Shown here: one piece after another, positions 8,729 to 16,152 of the stretch
How the letters are laid out: every line of letters begins with the position of its first letter
How positions within the stretch are numbered: position 1 is the first letter of the stretch
Notes under the pieces: model-generated
Database searches by the model: none
Told to the model about the DNA's origin: nothing
Seen by the model: the letters and a program-made list of their open reading frames with translations, nothing else
Program-made: the position numbers and the translations under genes
Source: Streptomyces sp. WM6378
Lineage (GTDB): Bacteria; Actinomycetota; Actinomycetes; Streptomycetales; Streptomycetaceae
Reading direction: 5' to 3'
Length of the DNA stretch: 64,000 bases
Assembly: GCF_001279695.1 (NCBI RefSeq)
Contig: NZ_LGDD01000296.1
Span: 41,849 to 105,848, forward strand

Positions 8729-9377
8729 TCAGGTGGCGGGCCGGGGATCGGCGACTTTGCAGTCCGGCCAGGTGAGCGTCGCGGATCCCCAGGTCAGGCC
8801 GCTGCCGAACACGGAGCCGGCCGCGCCGAAGGCGAGGTGAACGTCCTCGAACTCGGGCCGCTGCCCGGTGACGGGACACCAGGCCTTGTAAACGGCCTCC
8901 TTCATGCTGAAGAACAGGAGGCCCCAGGCGACTTGGGGGGACGGTGTCGATCAGCCTCTCCACCAGCCGCAGCTCGTCGGGCAGCGTGATCGAGTCCAGT
9001 ACGCCTTCGGGGAGCGGGGTATTGGGCTCCGCGTCGATGCCCAGCATGTGTCGGCTACCGGGCCGCGGCCGTAGCCCGCACCTCCCGCGTCGAGCTGCCG
9101 AGCACCCTTCGGGCCAGCGGGGTGCGCCGCGCCGACCAGGAAGGATCGGCACGGGCGGCTGCCCCAGCCCCGCCAGCGCGCGCCGGGCACACCAGCGTGC
9201 GGTGGTGAACTCGCGCCGTCTGGCCTCGGTCACATTCCCGACGAGCTCGACCTCCGCGGGGAACACGCTGACGTCCGGCGGGTCGCCGAGCGACTCCACT
9301 CCGATACGACGGCGCCCAGCAGAATTCAGTTCGAGCGCGCTCAACTCCATGAAATGGAAGTCGAGTTGGAAATTCAC
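8729..9377 (-). pseudogene. Broken Svp-type 4'-phosphopantetheinyl transferase
   Basis: Family: enzymes that load phosphopantetheine on carrier proteins. Recognisable pieces in order: GDPPDVSVFPAEVELVG, FTTARWCARRALAGLG with PILPGRRGAPRWPEG, then GIDAEPNTPLPEGVLDSITLP, then (other frame) WGLLFFSMKEAVYKAW and LTWPDCKVADP to a stop at 8729. Between WPEG and LGIDAEPN the expected GS.THC.GYRAAAVAR block is absent from the coding strand but GYRAAAVARTSRV is readable on the opposite strand at 9051-9090, indicating a 46-base inversion (9048-9093) plus loss of ~10 bases. A second frameshift sits in the C-run near 8938. Catalytic KEAVYKAW survives, but the enzyme cannot be made intact. It lies 44 bases upstream of the ACP relic. 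Confidence 0.8.
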
Positions 9378-9440
9378 GTCCCGGCGCGTGCGGCCGGGGG
9401 GGCGGCTTCGCGCGGGGGTGCTCGCTGTCAGGCTGAGCCA

Positions 9441-9535
<95 letters not shown>

Positions 9536-9690
9536 TTGTTCCCGGCTCCGGTCTTCCTCGCCGTTCACAACATCTACGATGCCAGACCTGCCTGACTCAT
9601 CCCTGACGTCTGGCTGATTCCGCCGCCCGGCCCTCGGTCGCAAGCTCAACTGCCCCGCGCTCGACGGAGCGTGGACCGGGCGCTCGGTGA

Positions 9691-9725
9691 GTCCCGGTGC
9701 CCAGCCAGTGGCTCGGCACCGGGAC
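9691..9725 (-). terminator. Hairpin terminator after secreted-protein gene
   Basis: GTCCCGGTGCC and GGCACCGGGAC form an 11-base stem with a 13-base loop, starting 9 bases past the stop of the gene read leftward from 10081. Confidence 0.65.
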
Positions 9726-9733
9726 CGCCCGTC

Positions 9734-10081
9734 TTACTTCTGGAAGGCGGCGTTGTTGCAACCCATGCTGGAGCCGAGGTGGCTCTGCTGCGCACCCGCG
9801 TTGCCCTCGCCGTTGAGCGCGCCCCCGAGCACGCCGTTGAGGAGACCGACGGAACCGAGGACGTCGATGTTCAGGTCGTGCGAGCGGCACTGGGTGGCCT
9901 GGGAGACGCTGAACATGTCACCCTTCCCGCCTGCCTTTCCGCCGTCCTCCCCGTTGCCGAAGAAGGAGTTCGTCCCGCCCCGGCTCCCACCGTGGGCGTT
10001 TGCGGTGCCTACGCCGAGGAGGCCGACGCTGCCCAGTACGGCGATTACAACGGCGGCCTTGCGAAGCTTGCGCAATTTCAT
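9734..10081 (-). CDS. Small secreted Streptomyces-type protein, 115 aa
   Basis: N-terminus MKLRKLRKAAVVIAVLG followed by GVGTANA gives a Sec signal peptide. The mature part has a Gly/Asn/Asp-rich segment and a more conserved C-terminal half: FSVSQATQCRSHDLNIDVLG, GLLNGVLGGALNGEGNAGAQ, SHLGSSMGCNN. Two cysteines probably pair. The repeated hydrophobic LxGVLG pattern recalls small secreted surface proteins of aerial hyphae (rodlin-like or related families), but I cannot assign it to either with certainty. The only good start is the ATG at 10081. Next to it lies the tRNA-Met gene. Confidence 0.65.
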   Translation of the reverse strand: MKLRKLRKAAVVIAVLGSVGLLGVGTANAHGGSRGGTNSFFGNGEDGGKAGGKGDMFSVSQATQCRSHDLNIDVLGSVGLLNGVLGGALNGEGNAGAQQSHLGSSMGCNNAAFQK

Positions 10082-10310
10082 CTCCGATAGGTCGAACGGA
10101 AGCGATCAGAAGTTGATCGACTTCGTACGACCATGGAAGTTAGTGCGAAATATGTCCCAACTCATCCGTGACACGCCGAATTTCACGACTGCCGCGACCT
10201 AATGGCTGCTTGTCCGGCAAATGGCCTCCGAGGCGGCTCGGGCGTCCGGCTGCCGCCAGAAGGGATCGTCGGTACCGGAGGACCTCGCCCTCGGGCAGCT
10301 CCGATGCAAA

Positions 10311-10340
10311 GAGGCCCGGATCCACACGGATCCGGGCCTC
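10311..10340 (-). terminator. 13-bp hairpin terminator of the tRNA
   Basis: GAGGCCCGGATCC and GGATCCGGGCCTC pair perfectly around ACAC, eight bases beyond the 3' end of the tRNA read leftward. A classic tRNA terminator position. Confidence 0.75.
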
Positions 10341-10348
10341 TTCAGCAG

Positions 10349-10426
10349 TAGCGGGGACAGGATTTGAACCTGCGACCTCTGGGTTATGAGCCCAGCGAGC
10401 TACCGAGCTGACCACTCGGGCCCGCT
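10349..10426 (-). tRNA. tRNA-Met (CAT), with an atypical 5' half
   Basis: The minus strand carries a perfect anticodon arm CTGGG-CTCATAA-CCCAG (anticodon CAT), T arm GCAGG-TTCAAAT-CCTGT and acceptor 3' strand CCCCGCT with discriminator A. The 5' side pairs in six of seven positions (AGCGGGC, with C7 opposed to C). The D arm GAGT...GCTC pairs but encloses a 13-base loop, longer than usual. From the anticodon stem onward it matches my memory of Streptomyces tRNA-Met; the first ~25 bases do not. It could be a functional variant or a copy rebuilt by integration of an element. Confidence 0.7.
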
Positions 10427-10447
10427 CCACCCCTCTGACGCGACGGC

Positions 10448-10479
10448 GCCCCCGGTCCGGGGCTTGCTGGACCGGGGGC
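10448..10479 (-). terminator. 11-bp hairpin terminator
   Basis: GCCCCCGGTCC and GGACCGGGGGC form a stem with a 10-base loop, 47 bases past the stop of the DUF2207-type gene read leftward. Confidence 0.65.
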
Positions 10480-10525
10480 CACTACTCGCCCCGCTGCCGT
10501 CGGCGAGGCGTCACCGTGTCTTTGA

Positions 10526-12037
10526 TCAGCTGGTGACGACGGCCGCCGAGCGCACCGAGCGCGTAGCCGGTGACACCGCGAGGCGTACCACGCTGCCCGG
10601 GGCGACAGCCGGCATCCCGGGCGGCAGGGCCCAGGCGGTGGTTCGGTCCCCGTCGCCGGTGTCCAGTGCGAGGAAGCGCGGCGCCTGTTCACGCCTACGC
10701 GGCTCCATGCGCAGCACCTCTCCGGTCACGGCCTGCGGGGCGCGGCGCTCCAGTACGGCGAGGGTCAGGTAGTACACGGTCAGCGCGCCGAAGCAGGCCA
10801 CCGCCACGGTCTCGGCCGCCAGCGGCTCTCCCATGGCTTGGTCGAGCCAGTCGTGGGAGTCGGCGAAGTTGCCGGGCATCATCGCGAGGAACGCGACGAG
10901 CAGCGTCCAGCGGCTGAAGCGCCCCGCGACGGCGACACCCAGCAGAGCGACGGCCACCCAACCAGCACTCAGGACCAGCCCGGGGCGCCGCAGGGAATGG
11001 GTCGCGTCCACACCACCGGTGACGGCCCAGTCCGGCTGCCGCAGCAGCGCGAACAGACACAGGCCCACGGCCACCACACCTGCGGCGCAGGCCAGTTGCA
11101 GCAGCCGGGGCGTGGTGGCCCCGAAACCGGGGCGCAGCCGAGGGTAACGGATCCGCACCGGCCGCCAGGTGCCGCCGTACGCGGACCAGACCCGGCGCTT
11201 GTCACCCGCGTCGAAGCCCAGCAGACGACCGGCCCGGCTGGTGACGCCGAGCGCGGTCCCGAAGCCAAGGTAGCGGTCCCACACCGTGACGGCCGCGGGC
11301 GGCAACTGGGCGAACTCCTCGTGCGCGTGCAGCCAGGCGGTGACTCCCGCCCAGTGCCCCGCCCGTTCGAGGCCTCGCGGGGTGGCCCGCTCACCGAGCA
11401 CCCGGGCCAGCAGCCACATCAGGGCGACCGCTGGTGCGGCCCCGATCAGTACGGCGCCACGGATGCCGTGTCCACCGGAGACGACGGCCACCGCGAACAG
11501 CACTCCGGGGGCGAAGGCGGTCACGTACAACGCGCTGGCGAGCAGGGGTGCGAACCGGGCGCGGGACAGCTCGCGCTGCCGCGCCTCCGCGACGATCTCC
11601 TGGCGCAGTGCGCTGTTCCAGGATTTCGCGCGCTCTTCGGCGCGGAAGGCGATGGCCCCGATCGGGGCGCCCGCGTCCCCGGCCCGCTCGACGACACGGT
11701 CCAGGACGCGCCGCTCGTACGGCATGAGAGGTCCGGCGTCCTTGCCGGTGACGTGCACGGTGCTGCGTGCCGGGTCGTCATCGGGCTGCCGCACCTCGAT
11801 GAGGCCGCGGGCCGCGAGGTCCAGGAGGGTGGCCGCAGCAGCACGGTCGACGGACCGCCACCGGTTCGCCAGCAGCGCCACGACGGCCGGGGGCTCCGGG
11901 TCCGGCCCGAACTCCTGCGTGGCGGGGCCGGTTTCCACGGTGCCGTTGCGCGTGGCCGCCAGGGCCAGCCCGAACAACGCGAGCCACACACCGATCAGGG
12001 CGGCGCCGCCCCAGTACACCTGCGCTTCGAACGTCAC
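10526..12037 (-). CDS. DUF2207-family membrane protein
   Basis: A 503-residue integral membrane protein. A GTG at 12037 overlaps the last four bases (GTGA) of lemA, giving translational coupling. Visible layout: TM helix at ~8-30, a cytoplasmic winged-helix-like stretch (VVALLANRWRSVDRAAAATLLDLAARGLIEV), a pair of helices around 185-240, an extended domain with the HEEFAQLPP segment, then three to four helices and a soluble tail with TGDGDRTTAWALPPG. The order helix-turn-helix-like domain then membrane helices is that of DUF2207 proteins, which often neighbour lemA. Biochemical function is unknown; a membrane-stress or envelope role is suspected from that pairing. Confidence 0.75.
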   Translation of the reverse strand: MTFEAQVYWGGAALIGVWLALFGLALAATRNGTVETGPATQEFGPDPEPPAVVALLANRWRSVDRAAAATLLDLAARGLIEVRQPDDDPARSTVHVTGKDAGPLMPYERRVLDRVVERAGDAGAPIGAIAFRAEERAKSWNSALRQEIVAEARQRELSRARFAPLLASALYVTAFAPGVLFAVAVVSGGHGIRGAVLIGAAPAVALMWLLARVLGERATPRGLERAGHWAGVTAWLHAHEEFAQLPPAAVTVWDRYLGFGTALGVTSRAGRLLGFDAGDKRRVWSAYGGTWRPVRIRYPRLRPGFGATTPRLLQLACAAGVVAVGLCLFALLRQPDWAVTGGVDATHSLRRPGLVLSAGWVAVALLGVAVAGRFSRWTLLVAFLAMMPGNFADSHDWLDQAMGEPLAAETVAVACFGALTVYYLTLAVLERRAPQAVTGEVLRMEPRRREQAPRFLALDTGDGDRTTAWALPPGMPAVAPGSVVRLAVSPATRSVRSAAVVTS

Positions 12038-12600
12038 GCGAATCTCACCTGCACCGCGTCCTGCGGGGCCGCGCCTGCTTCGAAGTAGTCCCTGCGCGCG
12101 TGCGCGCCGCCCAGGCCGGCCAGGATGTTGCCCGGGAAGCTCTCCAGAGCGCTGTGGTAGCTCTGTACTGCGCTGTTGTAGAACTGCCGCGCGTAGGCGA
12201 TCTTGTCTTCGGCGGTGGTCAGTTCGTCCTGCAGCGTGGCGAAATGCCGGTCGGCCTTCAGCTGCGGGTAGCTCTCGCCCAGTGCGATCAGCCTGCCGAG
12301 GGACGCGGTCAGCGCGTCCTCCGCGGCCGCCTTGTCCATGACCCCGAGGCCGCCGTCGACGGCGGCCCCACGTGCGGCGACGACGGCTTCGAGCGTGGCC
12401 CGCTCGTGCGCGGCATAGCCGCGCGCGCCCTCGACCAGGTTCGGGATCAGCTCGTGCCGCCGCTTCAGCTGGACGTCGATCTGCGCCCAGGACGCCTGCG
12501 TCTGGTTGCGCAACCGGACCAGCCGGTTGTAGGTACGCACCAGCCACCAGGCCAGCCCGATGATCAATACGGCGATGATTGCGCCCACGATGACACCCAC
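12034..12600 (-). CDS. lemA: LemA family membrane-anchored protein
   Basis: 188 residues, the usual LemA size. An N-terminal membrane helix (GVIVGAIIAVLIIGLAWWLV) is followed by a long helical bundle with the family signature YNRLVRLRNQTQASWAQIDV, QLKRRHELIPNLVEG and AEDKIAYARQFYN. The GTG at 12600 with GGGGG seven bases ahead is preferred because it starts right at the membrane helix; the frame is open to 12708. LemA proteins are membrane-tethered with the bundle outside or inside depending on species; their role is not established. It forms a two-gene operon with the downstream DUF2207 gene. Confidence 0.85.
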   Translation of the reverse strand: MGVIVGAIIAVLIIGLAWWLVRTYNRLVRLRNQTQASWAQIDVQLKRRHELIPNLVEGARGYAAHERATLEAVVAARGAAVDGGLGVMDKAAAEDALTASLGRLIALGESYPQLKADRHFATLQDELTTAEDKIAYARQFYNSAVQSYHSALESFPGNILAGLGGAHARRDYFEAGAAPQDAVQVRFA

Positions 12601-12742
12601 GGTGTCGCCCCCAAAAAAAGAAAGAAACCATGAATCGGTCCCCCGGCCGAACCCGGAGATCTTAATCCCCCGCGAGCGACTGCGTCGCCGGGAACAAGGC
12701 GAGGTCACGGGGCGTGGGGCGGCCTGCGCATGGCGGGCCGGG

Positions 12743-13642
12743 TCAGCTGTCCTGCGCCCGGATCCGGTGCTCCGCCCAGAACCGCGTCAGGTCACGGCCG
12801 GACGCCGCCTGCGCGGCTCGCATGAAGGCGGCGTTGGTCGAGACGCCGTACCAGTGGTCGCAGGCGTACCGCCGCAGCATCCGCTCCGTCGCCGGGCTGC
12901 CGAGTTCGCGCTCCAGGTCGTGCAGCGCGCACGAGCCCGCCCGGTAGACGACAGCGGTCCAGCCGTTGTTGCCCGGTGGACGGGCCCAGAAGCCCATCGT
13001 GGAGGTGATCGCGGCGTCGGGGCGCGGCCGGTCGCCGGTACGGAGAGTTCCGACGGATGGTCCAGGACTGCCCGGAAGTCCGCGGCAAGGGTGAAGTAGC
13101 TCTCCCCGAAGCCCACATCGGGAGCCAGCTGCCAGCCGCCCTCGTCGCGTACGGACAGGACGGGGAGCGCGTTGCCGAGATAGCGGTACGCGCCGCCGCG
13201 GCCGAACCGTGCCATGCGGTCCGGCACGGTGAGTGACACGTCGAAGGACACGGACGTCCGGGCACCCGGAGCGAGCGGGTGCATCAGGCCGATGCGCAGC
13301 GCGGTGCATTCACGGAGGGTGCGTCGGCGGTCCCGCCCTCGAACCGGGAGACGCGGACCGGCGACGGCGAGCCGGACCGCCGCAACCGTCGGCGCCGTTG
13401 CCCCACAGCCGTACGTACACCTCGCGCAATGCCGGGCCCGTGCCGGTGTGCGTGAACGAAATCCGCTCCCGCCCGGTCCAGTTCGTGCCCGTGGCGTCGG
13501 AGCGCAACGCCACGTCGTAGCCGATTCGGTCGGGGGTGCGCGAGGTCCCCTCGGCGCCATGAGCGATCGGGACGCCGAGGAGGGTGGTGGCGATGAGAGC
13601 GAGGAGTTCAACCAACCACAGACGTCGACGAGTTGAAGTCAT
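12743..13642 (-). pseudogene. M1-type metallopeptidase relic lacking its catalytic domain
   Basis: An ATG at 13642 starts a signal peptide (MTSTRRRLWLVELLALIATTLLG) and the N-terminal beta domain of an M1 peptidase (YDVALRSDATGTNWTGRERISF, ALREVYVRLWGNGADGC). The homology then continues through different frames: VRVSRFEGGTADAPSVN, then LRIGLMHPLAPGARTSVSFD and RFGRGGAYRYLGNALPVL up to ELSVPATG, and finally the C-terminal piece MGFWARPPG through MLRRYACDHWYGV and FWAEHRI. Breaks lie near 13383, 13307 and 13030. No HExxH or downstream glutamate is present because ~250 residues between ELSVPATG and MGFW are missing. The protein cannot work as a peptidase. Confidence 0.75.
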
Positions 13643-13938
13643 GAGCGCGAGGCTGGAGAGGGGTGCGGACGGACGCGACCCCTCCGACAAAGCCGCCGCC
13701 CATGCGAGCCGGAGCGCTCCACGGAAGCGCTCCACGAGCTGGTGGATCCGCACGTCGGCAGTGTGTCGAGCCCGATCAGCGCCTCCGGTTCGGGCTGACA
13801 CCTCGGATGGAAGCAGCCGACGCGGCCGACGCCTCGTCGGTGGGTGTCACTCGGCAGACGCTCGATGAATTCCGCAGGAGCGATCGGACTGCCCAACCAG
13901 GGTTGGTTTCCTCAGCGGAATTTGATCGTTGTCAGGCC

Positions 13939-14286
13939 ATGAAGAAGAGAATGCTGTTCACGGCCCCACTCATCCTCGCGCCCATGCTGGTAACCCCAGC
14001 CGCCCACGCCACGGGCGAGGGCGTCCTGACCATCAGTCCGCGAGCGCAAAACGTGTGCGTCAACCTCACGCGGGACATCAAGACCATCGATCTTCCCCAT
14101 GGCTACCGAGCCAGCATCCACCGGCAGAAGAACTGCAGGGGACACGTCCTCCTCGAATCCACCGACCGCCGGATCACCGGTCTCCCCGGCGGTGCCGCGA
14201 GCGTCCACGTCTTCAAGGAATCCTCTGGCATCCGTCTCCCTCTGGTACACAACCTGGTTGGGGATTCGGCCGCAGGCTCGGTCTGA
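13939..14286 (+). CDS. Small secreted protein, 115 aa
   Basis: MKKRMLFTAPLILAPMLVTP with AAHA is a good signal peptide. The mature ~93 residues are beta-rich with two cysteines (AQNVCVNL and RQKNCRGH) and a GLPGGAASVHVF turn, suggestive of a small disulphide-stabilised beta fold; no enzymatic motif was recognised. The ATG at 13939 follows TCAGG and is the only start that opens a signal sequence. The gene has no close partner and lies between pseudogene debris and a stretch without clear genes. Confidence 0.6.
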   Translation: MKKRMLFTAPLILAPMLVTPAAHATGEGVLTISPRAQNVCVNLTRDIKTIDLPHGYRASIHRQKNCRGHVLLESTDRRITGLPGGAASVHVFKESSGIRLPLVHNLVGDSAAGSV

Positions 14287-14617
14287 GCACTCACTCGGAA
14301 GCCGTCTCGGCCGCATCGCACCCCGACGACGTGGCGCGCATGAGGACGGCGGCCGACCGAGTCCGGTCGACCGCAGAGAACACGGGCCAGAACAAGGCCC
14401 AGGCCAAGCGCCTTCAGGCGCTGGTACCGGACCAGGCGGGTTGCGATCCGCTCCCCGGGAGGGTGGACACACCCTCGCCGCCATCGCCACGGCAGCTACC
14501 AGCGCCTACGGGCAATCGCGTAGAACCGCCCCGGTCCGCGGGTGGCGATACCGGAAAAAACTCGCCGATTTGTTTCCCCCTGGCCTCAGCCAGGCCCCGG
14601 GGCGGCAGAGTGGCGGT
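14287..14617. other. Gap without a convincing gene
   Basis: A plus-strand frame between about 14320 and 14480 reads like a helical protein fragment (RMRTAADRVRSTAENTG) but has no signal for start and ends in low-complexity sequence. I treat it as possible debris; nothing else is seen. Confidence 0.3.
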
Positions 14618-15121
14618 ATGACTATGTACGAGACGATGCCGTTCCACCTTGAGACCGAGCGGCTGATCCTGCGGCCCTGGGCCGAGTCGGACGCAGCCGA
14701 ACTCTGCGCCCTCCTCTCGGAACGCGGCAAGGGGACCCCCACGGTTGAGCACATCCGGACGTCCATCGCGGAGCTGCTCACCGCGACGGCGACTACGGGG
14801 ATCGCCCTGTTGCCCATCCAGCGCCGCGACGAAGGCGATTTCATCGGCTACTGCGGGCTGATCATCGGCCGCTCCACCCTGCAGGAGCCGGAGATCGCGT
14901 ATGAACTGTTCCAGCGCACGCATGGACGTGGCTACGCCACCGAGGCAGCCGGCGCGGTGCTCGATGCCGCCATTGCGACCGGGCGGAAGCGGCTCTGGTC
15001 GACCGTCGGCACGTGGAACACACCGTCGCTCCGCGTCCTTGAGAAGCTCGGGTTCGAGCGGGATCACGTCTCCACAGAAGAAAACGGTGAAGTGGTCTGG
15101 CTCACCCGTTCGTTGCCGTGA
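14618..15121 (+). CDS. GNAT-family N-acetyltransferase
   Basis: 167 residues with the full RimJ/RimL-like GNAT pattern: opening FHLETERLILRPWAESDA, central beta strand GDFIGYCGLIIG, an acidic IAYELFQRTHGRGYATEAA where the RGYATE piece is the acetyl-CoA pyrophosphate-binding loop, and the C-terminal TVGTWNTPSLRVLEKLGFER motif. It should transfer acetyl from acetyl-CoA to an amine, probably a protein N-terminus or small metabolite. ATG at 14618 begins the conserved domain; the open frame further upstream is non-homologous. A G/C hairpin follows the stop. Confidence 0.9.
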   Translation: MTMYETMPFHLETERLILRPWAESDAAELCALLSERGKGTPTVEHIRTSIAELLTATATTGIALLPIQRRDEGDFIGYCGLIIGRSTLQEPEIAYELFQRTHGRGYATEAAGAVLDAAIATGRKRLWSTVGTWNTPSLRVLEKLGFERDHVSTEENGEVVWLTRSLP

Positions 15122-15678
15122 CGCGAGAGCCCCGCCCCCGGGGCTTCGTGCTCATGCCATCGAGCGCGCTCCGGCGGAGCGCGAGGCATGCTGAGTCGTC
15201 CACCACTCCCGTGGCAGTTCCTCAGGTGAGGCGACGGAGGACGCCGACGAATGCGATGTAGGCGATGGCAGCAGTCCCCACCAGCCAGTAGTACGGATCG
15301 CCGGCCGCCCGCCACCCTGACCGAGCCGCACCTCGACCCCTCGCGCGTGATCGCCGCCCCCGCGATCAGTTTCGGCCACATCTGTCTCACGCGCCCCAAC
15401 TGCCTTGGATCTGAGGCAAGTTGTGTCACACGCCTCTACAATCGACGGCAACATCACGGCCGCACGAGGTCGTGGCGCGTCAAACGATGTCGGCGAACGA
15501 CAACTAACAACGAATAAGGGCAGTAGGGCAGCGCAGAACGTGTCGAGGGCAGCATTGCTGAACTCGGTTCGGTGGTGGGTCGGGTAAGGGCCGGTCCGCG
15601 GCACGCGCTTCGCGTGGCTCGGCGGGTCGCGGGTACGAGTGCGAGGCGCGTACAGGTACGGGGAACGGGGGCGCAAGG
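15122..15678. other. Intergenic stretch upstream of the Hsp70 operon
   Basis: Just after the acetyltransferase stop, AGCCCC/GGGGCT (15128-15145) can form a short terminator hairpin. On the minus strand near 15225-15300 a short membrane-like tail DPYYWLVGTAAIAYIAFVG ends in a stop; no start for it can be placed, so it may be a relic. The last ~200 bases probably carry the promoter of the chaperone operon, but no clear -35/-10 or CIRCE/HAIR heat-shock operator was recognised. Confidence 0.4.
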
Positions 15679-16125
15679 ATGTCGGTTGCCGATGCCGGCG
15701 GCTGGGAACTGTTCGGGCTGCCCATGGTCGTGCCGCGGGCGACCGAGTACGCGCGCCTCGGCGTCGCGCCCGAGGCCACCGCAGAGGAGATCCGCGCGGC
15801 CGCCGCCCGCTACGACGCCCAGCTCCAGGCGCGCGGTGCGACTCAGGACGAGATCGTCGCCGCGCACGCCGTCAGCCTGGAGAGCGCCGAGGCCCGTGCC
15901 GCGCACGACGCGCGCTTTCCGCCGCTGCCGCTGTTGCGTCTCGAACCGACCTGGGAGCCCGTCCTCGACGACCGGGACGCCGGGCTCACCGTGCTGCGCC
16001 GGGAGATCGAGACCTTTCTGACGGCTGCCGGCGAGAGCGTCCATCACCCCATGGACACCACCCGCACCGACTTCACCAGTGACTTCACCCGTACCCACGT
16101 GCTCGATGGCTTCGCCGACGAGTGA
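15679..16125 (+). CDS. J-domain-like protein without HPD
   Basis: A 148-residue protein whose residues ~20-85 follow the J-domain plan: YARLGVAPEATAEEIRAAAARY (helices I-II) and LESAEARAAHDARF (helix III and the aspartate at its end). The HPD tripeptide that activates Hsp70 is absent; the loop reads DAQLQARGAT. The C-terminal half is unrelated (TVLRREIETFLTAAGE). Directly followed, 27 bases later, by the Hsp70 gene, so it is likely a dedicated J-like partner or adaptor that binds but may not stimulate the ATPase in the ordinary way. First gene of the operon; the frame has AAGG immediately before ATG. Confidence 0.65.
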   Translation: MSVADAGGWELFGLPMVVPRATEYARLGVAPEATAEEIRAAAARYDAQLQARGATQDEIVAAHAVSLESAEARAAHDARFPPLPLLRLEPTWEPVLDDRDAGLTVLRREIETFLTAAGESVHHPMDTTRTDFTSDFTRTHVLDGFADE

Positions 16126-16152
16126 ACAACGAGTGACCCGGGAGGGCCCCGC

